20,624 nt of DNA from Oceanococcus sp041624435 (GCA_041624435.1 JBFJVB010000047.1:1-20624), one strand, 5' to 3'. Counted from the stretch's first letter, positions 10,101 through 17,288 are shown. The notes: a model not told the origin generated them from the sequence alone. A program made the numbers and translations.

Positions 10101-11360
10101 ACTCTGGTCAACAACCGGGCCGACCGAGTCGCCCGCTCGCAGGTCTTCGCGTCAATCCTGGTGAATGATATTCAAGCCCACCGCCATGTGTTGATCGGCA
10201 GTAATCTGGATGGACTTCAGACCTACCTGCGCGAAGCCTGGAATCAACGCGCCAAGGAGCTCCAGCTCTGGCCCGATTCAAACGAGGCGCCCGCACCAAC
10301 CGCCATCCTCGAAGCCGAAGCGCGAACCCGACGGGTACCGACTTCCCGCGACGAGGTGTGCGAGACCCTGAACGCCATGCTGGACGGCGTCGATGCCGGC
10401 ACCCTGCGCGATCAAAGCGAAACCTGGCTGAGCGATCCCGAGCGTCTGCTTACCGCTCTGGAGGGCAGCGCGGGCGCAGACCAGGCCGATGCGATCGTCC
10501 GGGTGTTGCGAGAGCAGCTTCAGGCCTGGCAGGAATACGCCAAGTTTCATCAGCGGATTGAGCAGGCCGAGCCCAGCGCGGAACTGGAGCAGGCCTTTGG
10601 TCAGCTGTGCTGGCATTGGTTTCAGAACCAGTTGATCGTCATTGATGATCCGCATGCGAGCGGCGCGCAGATCGTCCAGCGGCTGTACGATGCGACGCCC
10701 CCGGGTCATCTGAACCGGGTCATGGGGATGCAGAACATCAAGGGCACCGGGCTGGATTTTGTCTACGCCTGGCAGGCCTGGGATGCCTGTGCGCGAGCCT
10801 GTGCCGGCCTGCTCAGCCTGTGCTGGGATGAGGCCGATGCGGATTTGCAGGCCCTGCTGCTGCCCTATCGTCCGGCCAGCTATCGTAAGGAATCCGCGGC
10901 AGCCACCGAAGCCGGCCTGCGCAGCCTGGCGGGATTCCAGGAATACAACCTGCTGTGCGAGGAAACCCTGCGGGCGGTGGTTGCCACGGTGCGCGCCAGC
11001 GTGGCGGCCCAATCCGAGTTGTTTCAGGCCGAACTCAATGTGATTGAACAGGCCCTGAGCGCACAGCTGGCCGAGCAGGAACTCGGCGCCAGCCGCGGAC
11101 AGAGCCCCGGCGCGCTCAATACCGTGCTCAGCTTTATCGAATCAGCCCTGGACGCCGGCGACGCCGTCGCCCGAAGGCGGCGTGCCAACCAGATCTATCG
11201 GGATCTGGGACAGGAGAGAATCGGCTCCGCCCGGGCCGCGCTCGAACTGCAAAACCTGACCAAGCGGCAGAAAGGCGGCTGGTTCACCGCCAAGGCCGGC
11301 GCCCGGATCGATGCAGCGCTGGCCAGTTTGCGGGCCCTGCTGCGACGCGGCGATGCCTGA
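7098..11360 (+). CDS. PgsB/CapB-like poly-gamma-glutamate synthase fused to HEAT-like repeats
   Basis: A 1420-residue protein taken from ATG 7098, 11 nt inside the previous gene; the frame is open further upstream but only inside that gene. Residues 1-230 are helical and about 230-390 look like HEAT repeats. A transmembrane helix lies near 697-716. The PgsB-type Mur-ligase core follows at once: P-loop GWGTRGKSGT with K740, KTTG, the WECMA motif (E813), ITNAYPDHED (residues 837-846), TLNNWQRMGF near 978 and VNNRADRVARSQVFA near 1004. Bacillus PgsB has matching segments: GIRGKST, KTTGT, SECMA, a DHMDVMG region, STLNIWKR and NCRADRVDR. The final PgsB block, GNIHG, is matched by QNIKG at 1212-1216, but only after an insert of about 150 residues. 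The C-terminal 190 residues are helical. PgsB activates the glutamate gamma-carboxyl with ATP and extends the chain at the membrane. Bacillus PgsB is near 390 residues, so this is a heavily elaborated relative; its substrate is unproven. Confidence 0.85.
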   Translation: MNPDRALRASLNLELSPHWQRLHGAALDELHRGCRNWLRQNPHRATESLESLLRYLPIALRQAAARLSTLHSGAQDFSARHTRAVLAEERRQHLLAFAKLLGANERRLSGDARALDRWFGPDAIAERYQNRVAEQERLIALCLERFGVLSAQLLAQRPETAQRAWDELKIGETLCERLNFKGQEQVRLMAFQALDKALKQLPADARMEALGHAALQFALRVALDAHGSVWLQCAALEVLSSVSVAYFCRAVRRRFRVTAGPDDLFVRARAVAIMARLYSAAEEMPVLIQAAASDPSAHVRQAVAAVLSSLPPEQVYSLLAQLTQDADASVRAASLITLPELIRHPQLRPVCGALLVLILKRDSNPFVVRVGLRAAVQTQARLFALADPAGARKWDLALAGTIDELHSRHQQIRVRRWAAETRERLWCQRSQQRRQALEDLQAGLRDCPSGQIRVFELPADLEARELARILAVCAQDGAGYELERSGRRVRIRKHGRFGWRLWRVLHETFHVATDKRQGFRHTVGRLYSSHDQAPSGIMAEASETKVPGEPLYLSEEGGWRPYLPLLDQVISACAWTAAPTRLHSAEGITLIRPPERLWQRIAARSYLSRHFARLARLRNWKSTSHQPSYAYVAALNRLGIGIEFTPHADELNPAPAAPDPSIKRFFAPAGTSLVLVPPGLFEDFSRYFVSVYQNSLRDLIVFMLGLSVVVFGRHLLSNYRMHRYRQAIPLVIGGWGTRGKSGTERLKAALFNALGFNFVSKTTGCEAMFVHAPAYGQAREMFLFRPYDKASIWEQIEVMRIARDLGCEVFLWECMALTPSFVHTLQREWMHDDISTITNAYPDHEDLQGPAGINIPQVMGHFIPTHSCLISTEEQMAPVLEEEARRVNTTYHRAGWLEAGLIPPDILARFPYEEHANNMALVIGMAAQLGIERDFVLKEMADRVIPDLGVLKAYPVARRHQRRLEFIMGMSANERLGTLNNWQRMGFGVDAGPPKPGIWTSTLVNNRADRVARSQVFASILVNDIQAHRHVLIGSNLDGLQTYLREAWNQRAKELQLWPDSNEAPAPTAILEAEARTRRVPTSRDEVCETLNAMLDGVDAGTLRDQSETWLSDPERLLTALEGSAGADQADAIVRVLREQLQAWQEYAKFHQRIEQAEPSAELEQAFGQLCWHWFQNQLIVIDDPHASGAQIVQRLYDATPPGHLNRVMGMQNIKGTGLDFVYAWQAWDACARACAGLLSLCWDEADADLQALLLPYRPASYRKESAAATEAGLRSLAGFQEYNLLCEETLRAVVATVRASVAAQSELFQAELNVIEQALSAQLAEQELGASRGQSPGALNTVLSFIESALDAGDAVARRRRANQIYRDLGQERIGSARAALELQNLTKRQKGGWFTAKAGARIDAALASLRALLRRGDA

Positions 11361-11386
11361 ATCTGCCGTGCCCGGATCGAACGCTC

Positions 11387-12412
11387 TTAGCCCAAACTCA
11401 GCCGGTAGGTATTACCACCATCCTCTGCCGCCGCGTCCAGGGCGCCGCGACAGCGTCGTTCCAGTGTGGCGAAGTCGGTCGTCGCGGCCTTTTTACCCTG
11501 CACCACGCCCAGGTCGATGCGGACCTGAAGCGCCCCTGCACTGCTGCTGATCGCCTCGTCCAGGAGCCGTCGCAGAATCTGCTCGGCCATCGATTCGGCC
11601 ATTTCCGCGGTGCAATCCGCGGCCCAGATCAACAGACTGTCCGGTGCGTTGCGCGCAATCAGATCCTGCGGCCGGACCAGGGTGCGCGAACGACGGGCCA
11701 GTTCCAGCATGCACTCATCCAGCAGATCATTGCGATCACGGATCGGCTCGCCGGCGACCAGGCGAACGGCCAGGCAGGCCCATTCCGCCTCGCCGCCCAG
11801 GGCGGCCAGTTCACGCGTGATCAATACCTGGGCTCCGCTGCGATTCCAGGTCTTGGTCAAGGGGTCAATCAATTCCGCGCGTGCCGCCTCGTCCCGCTCC
11901 GCCAGCACTTGCAGTTGCGGCGCGCTCAAGGCCGAAGCGACCAGCTCGTTTTCCACCCATTCCGCCAGATTGCGCAGGGTTTCCAGGTCGGACGGGCTCA
12001 TTTGCCGCGGCTGGGTATCGATCACGCACAAGGTCCCGACGCGGCGCCCGGCGTAACTCAAGGGTTGACCAGCGTAAAAACGGATGTGCGGCGCGCCGGT
12101 CACCAGTGGATTGTCGGCAAAATCCGGCGCGAGCAGGGTGTCCTCCACCAGGAAGGTGGCCGAGGTATGGATCGCATGACCGCAGAAGGAAATTTCCCGC
12201 GGCGTCTGATCCGCGCTCAGGCCCTGGGCGGACTTGAACCACTGGCATTGCCCGGACACCAGGGAGACCAGCGCAATGGGCACATCAAAAATCTTTCGCG
12301 CCAGCATGGTGATCCGATCGAACCGCTCCTCGGCGGGCGAATACACAATATGCAGGGCTTCCAGCGCGGCAAGGCGCTCGGTTTCATCGGGGGTGGGCGC
12401 TGGCGACCGCAT
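11387..12412 (-). CDS. GAF-domain protein with degenerate GGDEF domain
   Basis: A 341-residue soluble protein. Residues about 15-165 form a GAF sensor domain, with typical segments such as SFCGHAI, LVEDTLLAPDF, IRFYAGQPL and VGTLCVID. Residues about 180-340 align with a GGDEF fold, opening with DPLTKTWNR (183-191), close to the usual DPLTGLxNR. The signature itself is lost: where GGDEF should stand there is RNAPDS (254-259), and the metal-binding Asp region is also altered. It is therefore unlikely to make c-di-GMP and may only sense or bind a ligand or partner. It lies downstream of alkB on the same strand with a 65-nt gap, so it could be co-transcribed, and it converges on the polymer operon with 26 nt between them. 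No clear Shine-Dalgarno site precedes ATG 12412, so the start is less certain than the domains. Confidence 0.85.
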   Translation of the reverse strand: MRSPAPTPDETERLAALEALHIVYSPAEERFDRITMLARKIFDVPIALVSLVSGQCQWFKSAQGLSADQTPREISFCGHAIHTSATFLVEDTLLAPDFADNPLVTGAPHIRFYAGQPLSYAGRRVGTLCVIDTQPRQMSPSDLETLRNLAEWVENELVASALSAPQLQVLAERDEAARAELIDPLTKTWNRSGAQVLITRELAALGGEAEWACLAVRLVAGEPIRDRNDLLDECMLELARRSRTLVRPQDLIARNAPDSLLIWAADCTAEMAESMAEQILRRLLDEAISSSAGALQVRIDLGVVQGKKAATTDFATLERRCRGALDAAAEDGGNTYRLSLG

Positions 12413-12477
12413 GGCATACCGGGAAAAGGCCTGTAAGGAGACGCAGCTTACTGCAGATCAGGCACCGCCGTATACGC

Positions 12478-13896
12478 TCAGGCCGCCCGCGCCGCAGGCT
12501 TGTGCAAGGCCCTGAAATCCGGTTTCTCGCGCACCGCGCAGTCCGGGCAGGGCCAGTCATCGGGGATGGCCGACCAGGGTGTGCCCGGTGGAAAACCCTC
12601 CCGCTCGCAACCCTGGTCTTCGGCATAGACAAAACCACAATCCGTGCACTGGTAACGCCCCAGTTCCGAGATCGCGGCGGGCATATCGTCCTGACTGGGC
12701 ACGCCCGGCTGAGCCACGGCAGCCGGGCCCGGCGGTGATGACCAGCGTTGCAGCAGGGCCTGGCGCTTGGGCGGATACAGATTGGCCTGGCGCAGGTCCC
12801 CTCGATAGTGCTTGACCACCAGCGGGTCCATGATGCGAAACCACAGCCACGGCAGATAGGCCGGCAGCAGCATCGAGGCGTAGCCGGACGGCAGCTGCGG
12901 ACTGTCGTCGAAATGACGCAGGGCCTGAAAGCGCCGGGTCGGATTGGCATGGTGATCGGAATGGCGTTGCAGCTGATACAGGAACAGATTGGTCACGATC
13001 TGATTGCTGTTCCAGGAGTGCTCCGGCGCGCAGCGCACATACCGCCCCCGGGCATCCTGTTGCCGCAACAAACCATAATGTTCGATGTAATTGATCACCT
13101 CCAGCAGGGACGCACCGAAGAAGGCCTGAGCCAGCAGAAACGGCAGCGCGGCCCAGCCCAGCCAGAGACTCAGAGCACCAAACAGCACCAGACTCAGCAG
13201 CCAGGCCTGCAGATTGTCGTTGTCCCAGCTCCACGGCCCCTGCCCCGCACGGGCCAGCCGGTGCTTTTCAATCGACCAGGCCGAGCGCAGGCTGCCGAGC
13301 ATGGTGCGGGGCAGGAAGGCCCAGAACGACTCCCCCATTTTCGAGCTGGCCGGATCGTCCGGCGTCGCCACGTTCTTGTGATGGCCGCGATTGTGTTCGA
13401 CGAAAAAATGCCCGTAGGCCACCGGCGCCAGGCTCAATTTGGCCAGCCAGCGATCCAGGCGGGCTTTCTTGTGGCCCAGTTCATGGGCGGTGTTGATCGC
13501 GATGCCGTTGATCGTGCCGACCGACAAGGTCAGCCCGATCCACTCCCAGGCGGTCAACGGGACCTGCACCACCAGCCAGGCCGCCCAGACGGTCAGCGCA
13601 AACTGCGTGGGTATATAGGCATAGACGATGGCGCGGTAATAGCGGTCGTTCTCCAGCGCCACCACGGCGGACTCTGGTGGATTGGTCCGGTCCAGACCCA
13701 CCAGCCAGTCGAGCAGCGGAATCAGTGCGTACACCAGTATCGGGCCGCCCCAGGCAAACAGACCCAGGCCGGTCCACTGAAACAGGCCCAGGGTCAGCAA
13801 ACCCAGGACCGGGATCAGGGGACTGAGCAACCACAGATAGCGTTTGCCATCGTGCCACTGCGCAAGCGGCGGATTTGTCATGCGGTCTACGGCCAT
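12478..13896 (-). CDS. alkB: Alkane 1-monooxygenase with fused C-terminal rubredoxin
   Basis: A 472-residue integral membrane di-iron hydroxylase that inserts oxygen at the terminal carbon of alkanes. All four diagnostic motifs are present: HELGHK (H138), EHNRGHH (167-173), NYIEHYG (H273) and LQRHSDHH (309-316), among several hydrophobic membrane segments. NYxEHYG is typical of alkane and xylene hydroxylases rather than fatty-acid desaturases. The C-terminus is a complete rubredoxin with iron ligands C417, C420, C450 and C453, so the usual separate electron carrier is built in. I chose ATG 13896 because GGAG stands 6 nt before it. The frame stays open upstream to 14076, but that would run through the putative operator, and ATG 13881 is a possible shorter start. 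A divergent AraC-type regulator suggests substrate-induced expression. A rubredoxin reductase is not in the window. Confidence 0.96.
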   Translation of the reverse strand: MAVDRMTNPPLAQWHDGKRYLWLLSPLIPVLGLLTLGLFQWTGLGLFAWGGPILVYALIPLLDWLVGLDRTNPPESAVVALENDRYYRAIVYAYIPTQFALTVWAAWLVVQVPLTAWEWIGLTLSVGTINGIAINTAHELGHKKARLDRWLAKLSLAPVAYGHFFVEHNRGHHKNVATPDDPASSKMGESFWAFLPRTMLGSLRSAWSIEKHRLARAGQGPWSWDNDNLQAWLLSLVLFGALSLWLGWAALPFLLAQAFFGASLLEVINYIEHYGLLRQQDARGRYVRCAPEHSWNSNQIVTNLFLYQLQRHSDHHANPTRRFQALRHFDDSPQLPSGYASMLLPAYLPWLWFRIMDPLVVKHYRGDLRQANLYPPKRQALLQRWSSPPGPAAVAQPGVPSQDDMPAAISELGRYQCTDCGFVYAEDQGCEREGFPPGTPWSAIPDDWPCPDCAVREKPDFRALHKPAARAA

Positions 13897-13988
13897 TCCG
13901 ATCTCCAGTAATCGCATCAAGGCGTATCCAGGCCCCCGGACACACCAGCACTCCGACTGCATGATGCTAGCCTGACTTGGCCGCGCCC

Positions 13989-14024
13989 TGTCATTTATTG
14001 ACAAGAACTTGTCATTTTCGGACA
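13989..14024. promoter_or_regulatory. Two 15-bp direct repeats, probable AraC-type operator between alkB and its regulator
   Basis: TGTCATTTATTGACA (13989-14003) and TGTCATTTTCGGACA (14010-14024) match at 12 of 15 positions and start exactly 21 bp apart, about two helical turns, so they face the same side of the helix. Each is also partly palindromic (TGTCA/TGACA and TGTC/GACA arms). Direct repeats at this spacing are typical of AraC/XylS-family sites. On the minus strand a weak -10 candidate, TAGCAT (13969-13964), would put its -35 hexamer over the edge of the proximal repeat, as expected for an activator touching RNA polymerase. The pair ends 36 nt before the regulator's ATG, so it could also serve autoregulation. 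Binding is inferred. Confidence 0.6.
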
Positions 14025-14059
14025 GTAACCACGCTCTTGTCCGCACAGGTCGCCGCCGT

Positions 14060-15082
14060 ATGAGCCAGCTGGCCATACCTGCCCGCTATTACGCCCGCAT
14101 GGGCGAATTGCTTGCCCACTATGGGATTGATCCCGCCGCCGTACTGGGGCCTGCGGGCATCACGCTGCAGCAGTTGCAGCGCCCGGACTTCTGCCTGTCC
14201 CTGGCGCAGGTGGATATCCTGGCGGATCAGGCGGTGGCGCTGACCGGGCGCAGTGATCTGGGCTTCGAACTCGGGCGCGTGCTCAAACTCAGTTCGCACA
14301 GCATCGTCGGCTTCGGCATTCTGAGCAGCCCGAACGTGGGTTATGCGCTGCGTCTGGCCGCACGCTTTTTTCGCCTGATCATGCCCAGCTTCCGGATGCG
14401 CTATCGCCGCGATGGCGGGGAACTCGAGATTCGATTTCTGCCTACGGCGCCGATGTCGAATCTGGCCCTCAAGCTGCACCTGGAAGCCATGGCGGTCGCT
14501 ACCCACTTCGAACTGCGCGACCTGCTCCAGGGCGACATGCCGGATTACGCCCTGCATCTGTCCTTCGAACCCCCGGCCCACGTCGAACACTATGCCAGGC
14601 TGCGCGAAGCCCGCTGCCATTTCAGCGCGGCGACATCCCCGTGCGTCCGCCTGCTGTTCCCGGCCTCGGTCGCCGAGCGCGCTCTGGCCATGGCCGACCC
14701 GGCCGCGCTGAAAATGGCCGAAACCCGCTGCGCCGAACTGGTCCGCAGCGTCGTCGCCGATCGCCGGGTTGCGGCCTGGACGCGGATGATGCTGAGCCAG
14801 CCCACGGATGGGATGCCGACCCTGGCCGAGCTGGCCCATACCCTCAACCTGTCGGCCCGCACCCTGGATCGGCATCTGCGTGACGAAGGCGTAAGCTTTC
14901 GCAGCCTGAGCAATGCGCTGCGCCACGCCCGAGCTTGCGAACTGCTGGATCAAACCACGCGACCGATCACCTGGATCGCCCACGAACTCGGCTACACCGA
15001 CGCCGCGAATTTCACCCGGGCGTTCCGCCGTGCCGCCGGCATGAGTCCCAGCCGCTATCGGCAAAGCACTTCCGGGCGCTAG
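14060..15082 (+). CDS. AraC-family transcriptional regulator, probable regulator of alkB
   Basis: A 340-residue regulator with the two-part plan of the AraC subfamily that carries an arabinose-binding-type N-terminal domain (OruR-like length). Residues about 20-200 form the ligand-binding part. The C-terminal DNA-binding part has two helix-turn-helix units: LAELAHTLNLSARTLDRHLR near 253-273, and the second near 303-335, including IAHELGYTDAANFTRAFRR and the family-typical ending GMSPSRYR. The frame is open from TTG 14009, but that start would place the repeat operator inside the gene, so I prefer ATG 14060. Its Shine-Dalgarno site is weak (an AGG about 10 nt upstream). The divergent position next to alkB, with a shared control region, suggests it activates alkB in response to alkanes, as AraC-type AlkR does in Acinetobacter. 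The inducer is inferred. Confidence 0.92.
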   Translation: MSQLAIPARYYARMGELLAHYGIDPAAVLGPAGITLQQLQRPDFCLSLAQVDILADQAVALTGRSDLGFELGRVLKLSSHSIVGFGILSSPNVGYALRLAARFFRLIMPSFRMRYRRDGGELEIRFLPTAPMSNLALKLHLEAMAVATHFELRDLLQGDMPDYALHLSFEPPAHVEHYARLREARCHFSAATSPCVRLLFPASVAERALAMADPAALKMAETRCAELVRSVVADRRVAAWTRMMLSQPTDGMPTLAELAHTLNLSARTLDRHLRDEGVSFRSLSNALRHARACELLDQTTRPITWIAHELGYTDAANFTRAFRRAAGMSPSRYRQSTSGR

Positions 15083-15141
15083 GCGGGTCCGCTGCGCGGC
15101 GGCACTTTGCACCGCCGACCCAATGGCCGCATCATTGAGCT

Positions 15142-15159
15142 TCAGTGGTTACTGACCAC
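15142..15159. promoter_or_regulatory. Overlapping inverted repeats upstream of the oxidoreductase gene
   Basis: TCAGT-GGTT-ACTGA (15142-15155) and GTGGT-TACTG-ACCAC (15145-15159) are two perfect 5-bp-arm inverted repeats that overlap, about 25 nt before the oxidoreductase ATG. They could be a repressor site or a small leader hairpin. Such short arms can arise by chance and no clear -35/-10 pair flanks them. Confidence 0.25.
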
Positions 15160-15184
15160 CCTCCGCCACAAGAGAGTCAACACC

Positions 15185-16207
15185 ATGCAGCAGATCTGGA
15201 TTCCCCGCGCCGGCGAACCCGAAGTTCTGGAACTTCGCGAAGCGCCCGACCCCGAACCGGCCTGCGGGGAAATCCGCGTACGGGTCGCCGCCGCCGGGAT
15301 CAATTTCGCCGACATCATGGGGCGGCTGGGTATTTATCCGGATCTACCACCGCTGCCGGTGGTGGTGGGCTACGAAGTCAGCGGCATTGTGGACGCGGTC
15401 GGCGACGGCGTTGACGAACACTGGATCGGCCGCCAGGTACTGGGTCTGTGCCGCTTCGGCGGTTACAGCGACGTGATCTGCCTGCCACAGATTCAGGTTC
15501 ATCCCCTGCCTGAGGGCATGAGCCTGGAACAGGCCGCGGCCTTGCCGGTGAATTATCTCACCGCCTATCAGCTGATCGAGGTCATGGGGGCATTGAAAGG
15601 CCACGAAACCGTGTTGATCCACAGCGTCGGTGGCGGCGTCGGAATCGCGGCGACGCAACTGGCCAAGCGCATCGGCGCGCGGGTGATCGGCACGGCCTCG
15701 GCGGGCAAGCATGCCCAGCTCAAGGCCCTTGGCGTGGATGAGTGCATCGATTACCGCACCGAAGATTTTGCCCAGCGCGTAAGCGCACTGACTGATGGGC
15801 GCGGGGTCGAGCTGATCCTGGATGCAGTGGGTGGCGATTCCTTCAACAAGGGCTTCCAATCTCTGGCCCCGACCGGCCGGCTCGGCATGTTCGGCATGTC
15901 CAGCGCGGCGACGGGCAAATCGCGCAGCATGCTGTCGGTGCTCAAGGCCGTGACCGCGATGCCCTTTTTCGCCTTCAATCCGATTCGGCTGATGGATCAG
16001 AACAAGGCCGTATTCGGGGTCAATATGGGTCATCTGTGGGGCGAGGCCGAGATGGTCAACCGCTGGATGAGCCAATTACTCGACTATTATCGTGCCGGGG
16101 AAATCGACCCGCATGTCCACCGCAGCTTTGCCTTTACCGAAGCCGCGGCGGCGCATCGTTTCATTCAGGATCGAAAAAACTTCGGCAAAGTCCTGCTCCG
16201 GCCTTAA
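15185..16207 (+). CDS. Zinc-free medium-chain oxidoreductase, quinone oxidoreductase/VAT-1-like
   Basis: A 340-residue cytoplasmic enzyme of the medium-chain dehydrogenase/reductase superfamily. Residues 1-130 form the GroES-like substrate domain, opening with a sequence typical of NAD(P)H:quinone reductases and including AAAGINFADIMGR. A Rossmann fold follows, with the nucleotide-binding stretch HSVGGGVGIAATQLAK near residue 146. The structural and catalytic zinc ligands of the alcohol dehydrogenases are missing, which places it in the quinone reductase/enoyl reductase/VAT-1-like branch that reduces quinones or activated double bonds with NADPH. ATG 15185 follows an AAGAGAG purine run; the open frame upstream from 15107 has no better start. 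It lies 102 nt after the AraC regulator and 13 nt before the dioxygenase gene, which suggests a two-gene unit with the latter. The real substrate is unknown; a link to hydrocarbon metabolism rests only on position. Confidence 0.88.
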   Translation: MQQIWIPRAGEPEVLELREAPDPEPACGEIRVRVAAAGINFADIMGRLGIYPDLPPLPVVVGYEVSGIVDAVGDGVDEHWIGRQVLGLCRFGGYSDVICLPQIQVHPLPEGMSLEQAAALPVNYLTAYQLIEVMGALKGHETVLIHSVGGGVGIAATQLAKRIGARVIGTASAGKHAQLKALGVDECIDYRTEDFAQRVSALTDGRGVELILDAVGGDSFNKGFQSLAPTGRLGMFGMSSAATGKSRSMLSVLKAVTAMPFFAFNPIRLMDQNKAVFGVNMGHLWGEAEMVNRWMSQLLDYYRAGEIDPHVHRSFAFTEAAAAHRFIQDRKNFGKVLLRP

Positions 16208-16220
16208 GACCAGCACGCCG

Positions 16221-17288
16221 ATGTACAAATCCCTGCGCCAGCAAACCCTGCATTACTTTGCCCGGCCGCACCAGCAGGTGCTGCTCAGCCCGCTGCACAG
16301 CGCGGCAGCCTGGCGCGGTGATGAACTGCGCCAGTCCAGCGACTGGATCGAAGTGCTGAGCACCGCGGAGGTTGCCGAACTGCACACCGCGGTGCAGCGT
16401 GCCACGGCCAGCGGCAAGGCTCTGGCCCGGCTGAGCCGGACGGATTTCCCCCTGCCCACACTCCAGGCACGCATCGCGCAGTGGCGGGAACAGGTTCGCC
16501 GCGGCCGCGGCTTCGTGCTGGTTCGCGGCCTGCCGGTCGACGCCTGGACTCCGCAGGAAACCGAAACCTTCTACTGGTGTTTCGGTCAGCATTTCGGGCT
16601 GCCCGGGGCGCAGAATCCCCAGGGTGATCTGATCGGCCACGTGCGGGATCAGCGCACCGGCGAGGATGTGCGCCTGTACCGCACCAACCAGTCGATTGCA
16701 GTGCACTGCGACGCCGCCGACGTGGTCGGACTGCTGTGCCTGCGTCCGGCCCAGTCGGGCGGCCTGTCCCGTCTGGTCAGTTCGGTCACAGTTTACAATG
16801 CGCTGCTGCAACAGCAGCCGCAGGCGGTGGCTCGGCTGTATCAGCCGTTTTATTTTGATACCAAGGGCGAAGGCGGACTGCGCGCCTTTCCGGTCCCGCC
16901 CTGCGCCTACGCCGATGGGGAGCTGCGGACCTTCTGGCAAAGCGATTACTATCGCTCGGCCGCGAACTGGCCGGAAGTACCGGCGCTGAGCAGCGCCGAT
17001 CTTGCGCTACTGGATGCCTACGATGCCCTGGCCAGTTCACCGGAACTCTACCTGGACATGGATCTGCAGGCGGGCGATCTGCAACTGGTTTCCAATCACA
17101 CCGTGCTGCATGCGCGTACCGCGTTCACGGATGCCGCCTCACCGGACGAACGTCGCCATCTGCTGCGTCTGTGGATCTCGCTGCCCGAGCAGCGGCGCCT
17201 GAACATCCGCTGGCTCACCGCCCGCAGCTGGCTCGGCCTGGCCTATACCGCCAGCCGCGAACTGACCCGGCGCCGGTTCGCCGCCTGA
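16221..17288 (+). CDS. TauD/TfdA-family Fe(II)/2-oxoglutarate-dependent dioxygenase
   Basis: A 355-residue soluble oxygenase of the TauD/TfdA fold. The iron-binding facial triad is visible as H162 and D164 in IAVHCDAADV and a distal His (probably H297) in NHTVLHARTAF. A following Arg in RRHLLRLWIS fits the 2-oxoglutarate carboxylate anchor. This family couples 2-oxoglutarate decarboxylation to hydroxylation of small organic acids, sulfonates, ethers or amines. The NHTVLHxRTAF ending belongs to a broad group with few characterised members, so no substrate can be named. ATG 16221 lies 13 nt after the oxidoreductase stop without a strong Shine-Dalgarno site; an open frame upstream overlaps the oxidoreductase and is not protein-like. 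It converges on purU with 22 nt between the genes and no visible terminator. Confidence 0.88.
   Translation: MYKSLRQQTLHYFARPHQQVLLSPLHSAAAWRGDELRQSSDWIEVLSTAEVAELHTAVQRATASGKALARLSRTDFPLPTLQARIAQWREQVRRGRGFVLVRGLPVDAWTPQETETFYWCFGQHFGLPGAQNPQGDLIGHVRDQRTGEDVRLYRTNQSIAVHCDAADVVGLLCLRPAQSGGLSRLVSSVTVYNALLQQQPQAVARLYQPFYFDTKGEGGLRAFPVPPCAYADGELRTFWQSDYYRSAANWPEVPALSSADLALLDAYDALASSPELYLDMDLQAGDLQLVSNHTVLHARTAFTDAASPDERRHLLRLWISLPEQRRLNIRWLTARSWLGLAYTASRELTRRRFAA

Noticed and set aside
11361..11386. Bidirectional terminator between the converging ligase and GAF genes
   Set aside because: Only 26 nt separate the stops and I see no stem-loop with a T-tract in either direction.
12748..13911. A 387-codon plus-strand open frame opposite alkB
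   Set aside because: It is rich in Gln, Pro and Arg, as expected for a shadow; alkB on the other strand has all catalytic motifs.
14012..15112. A 366-codon minus-strand open frame opposite the AraC regulator
   Set aside because: No domain is recognisable and it conflicts with a clear AraC-family protein on the plus strand.
15097..15117. CGGCGG-N9-CCGCCG hairpin after the AraC gene as a terminator
   Set aside because: The stem is only 6 bp with a 9-nt loop and no T-tract follows, so I cannot support a rho-independent terminator.
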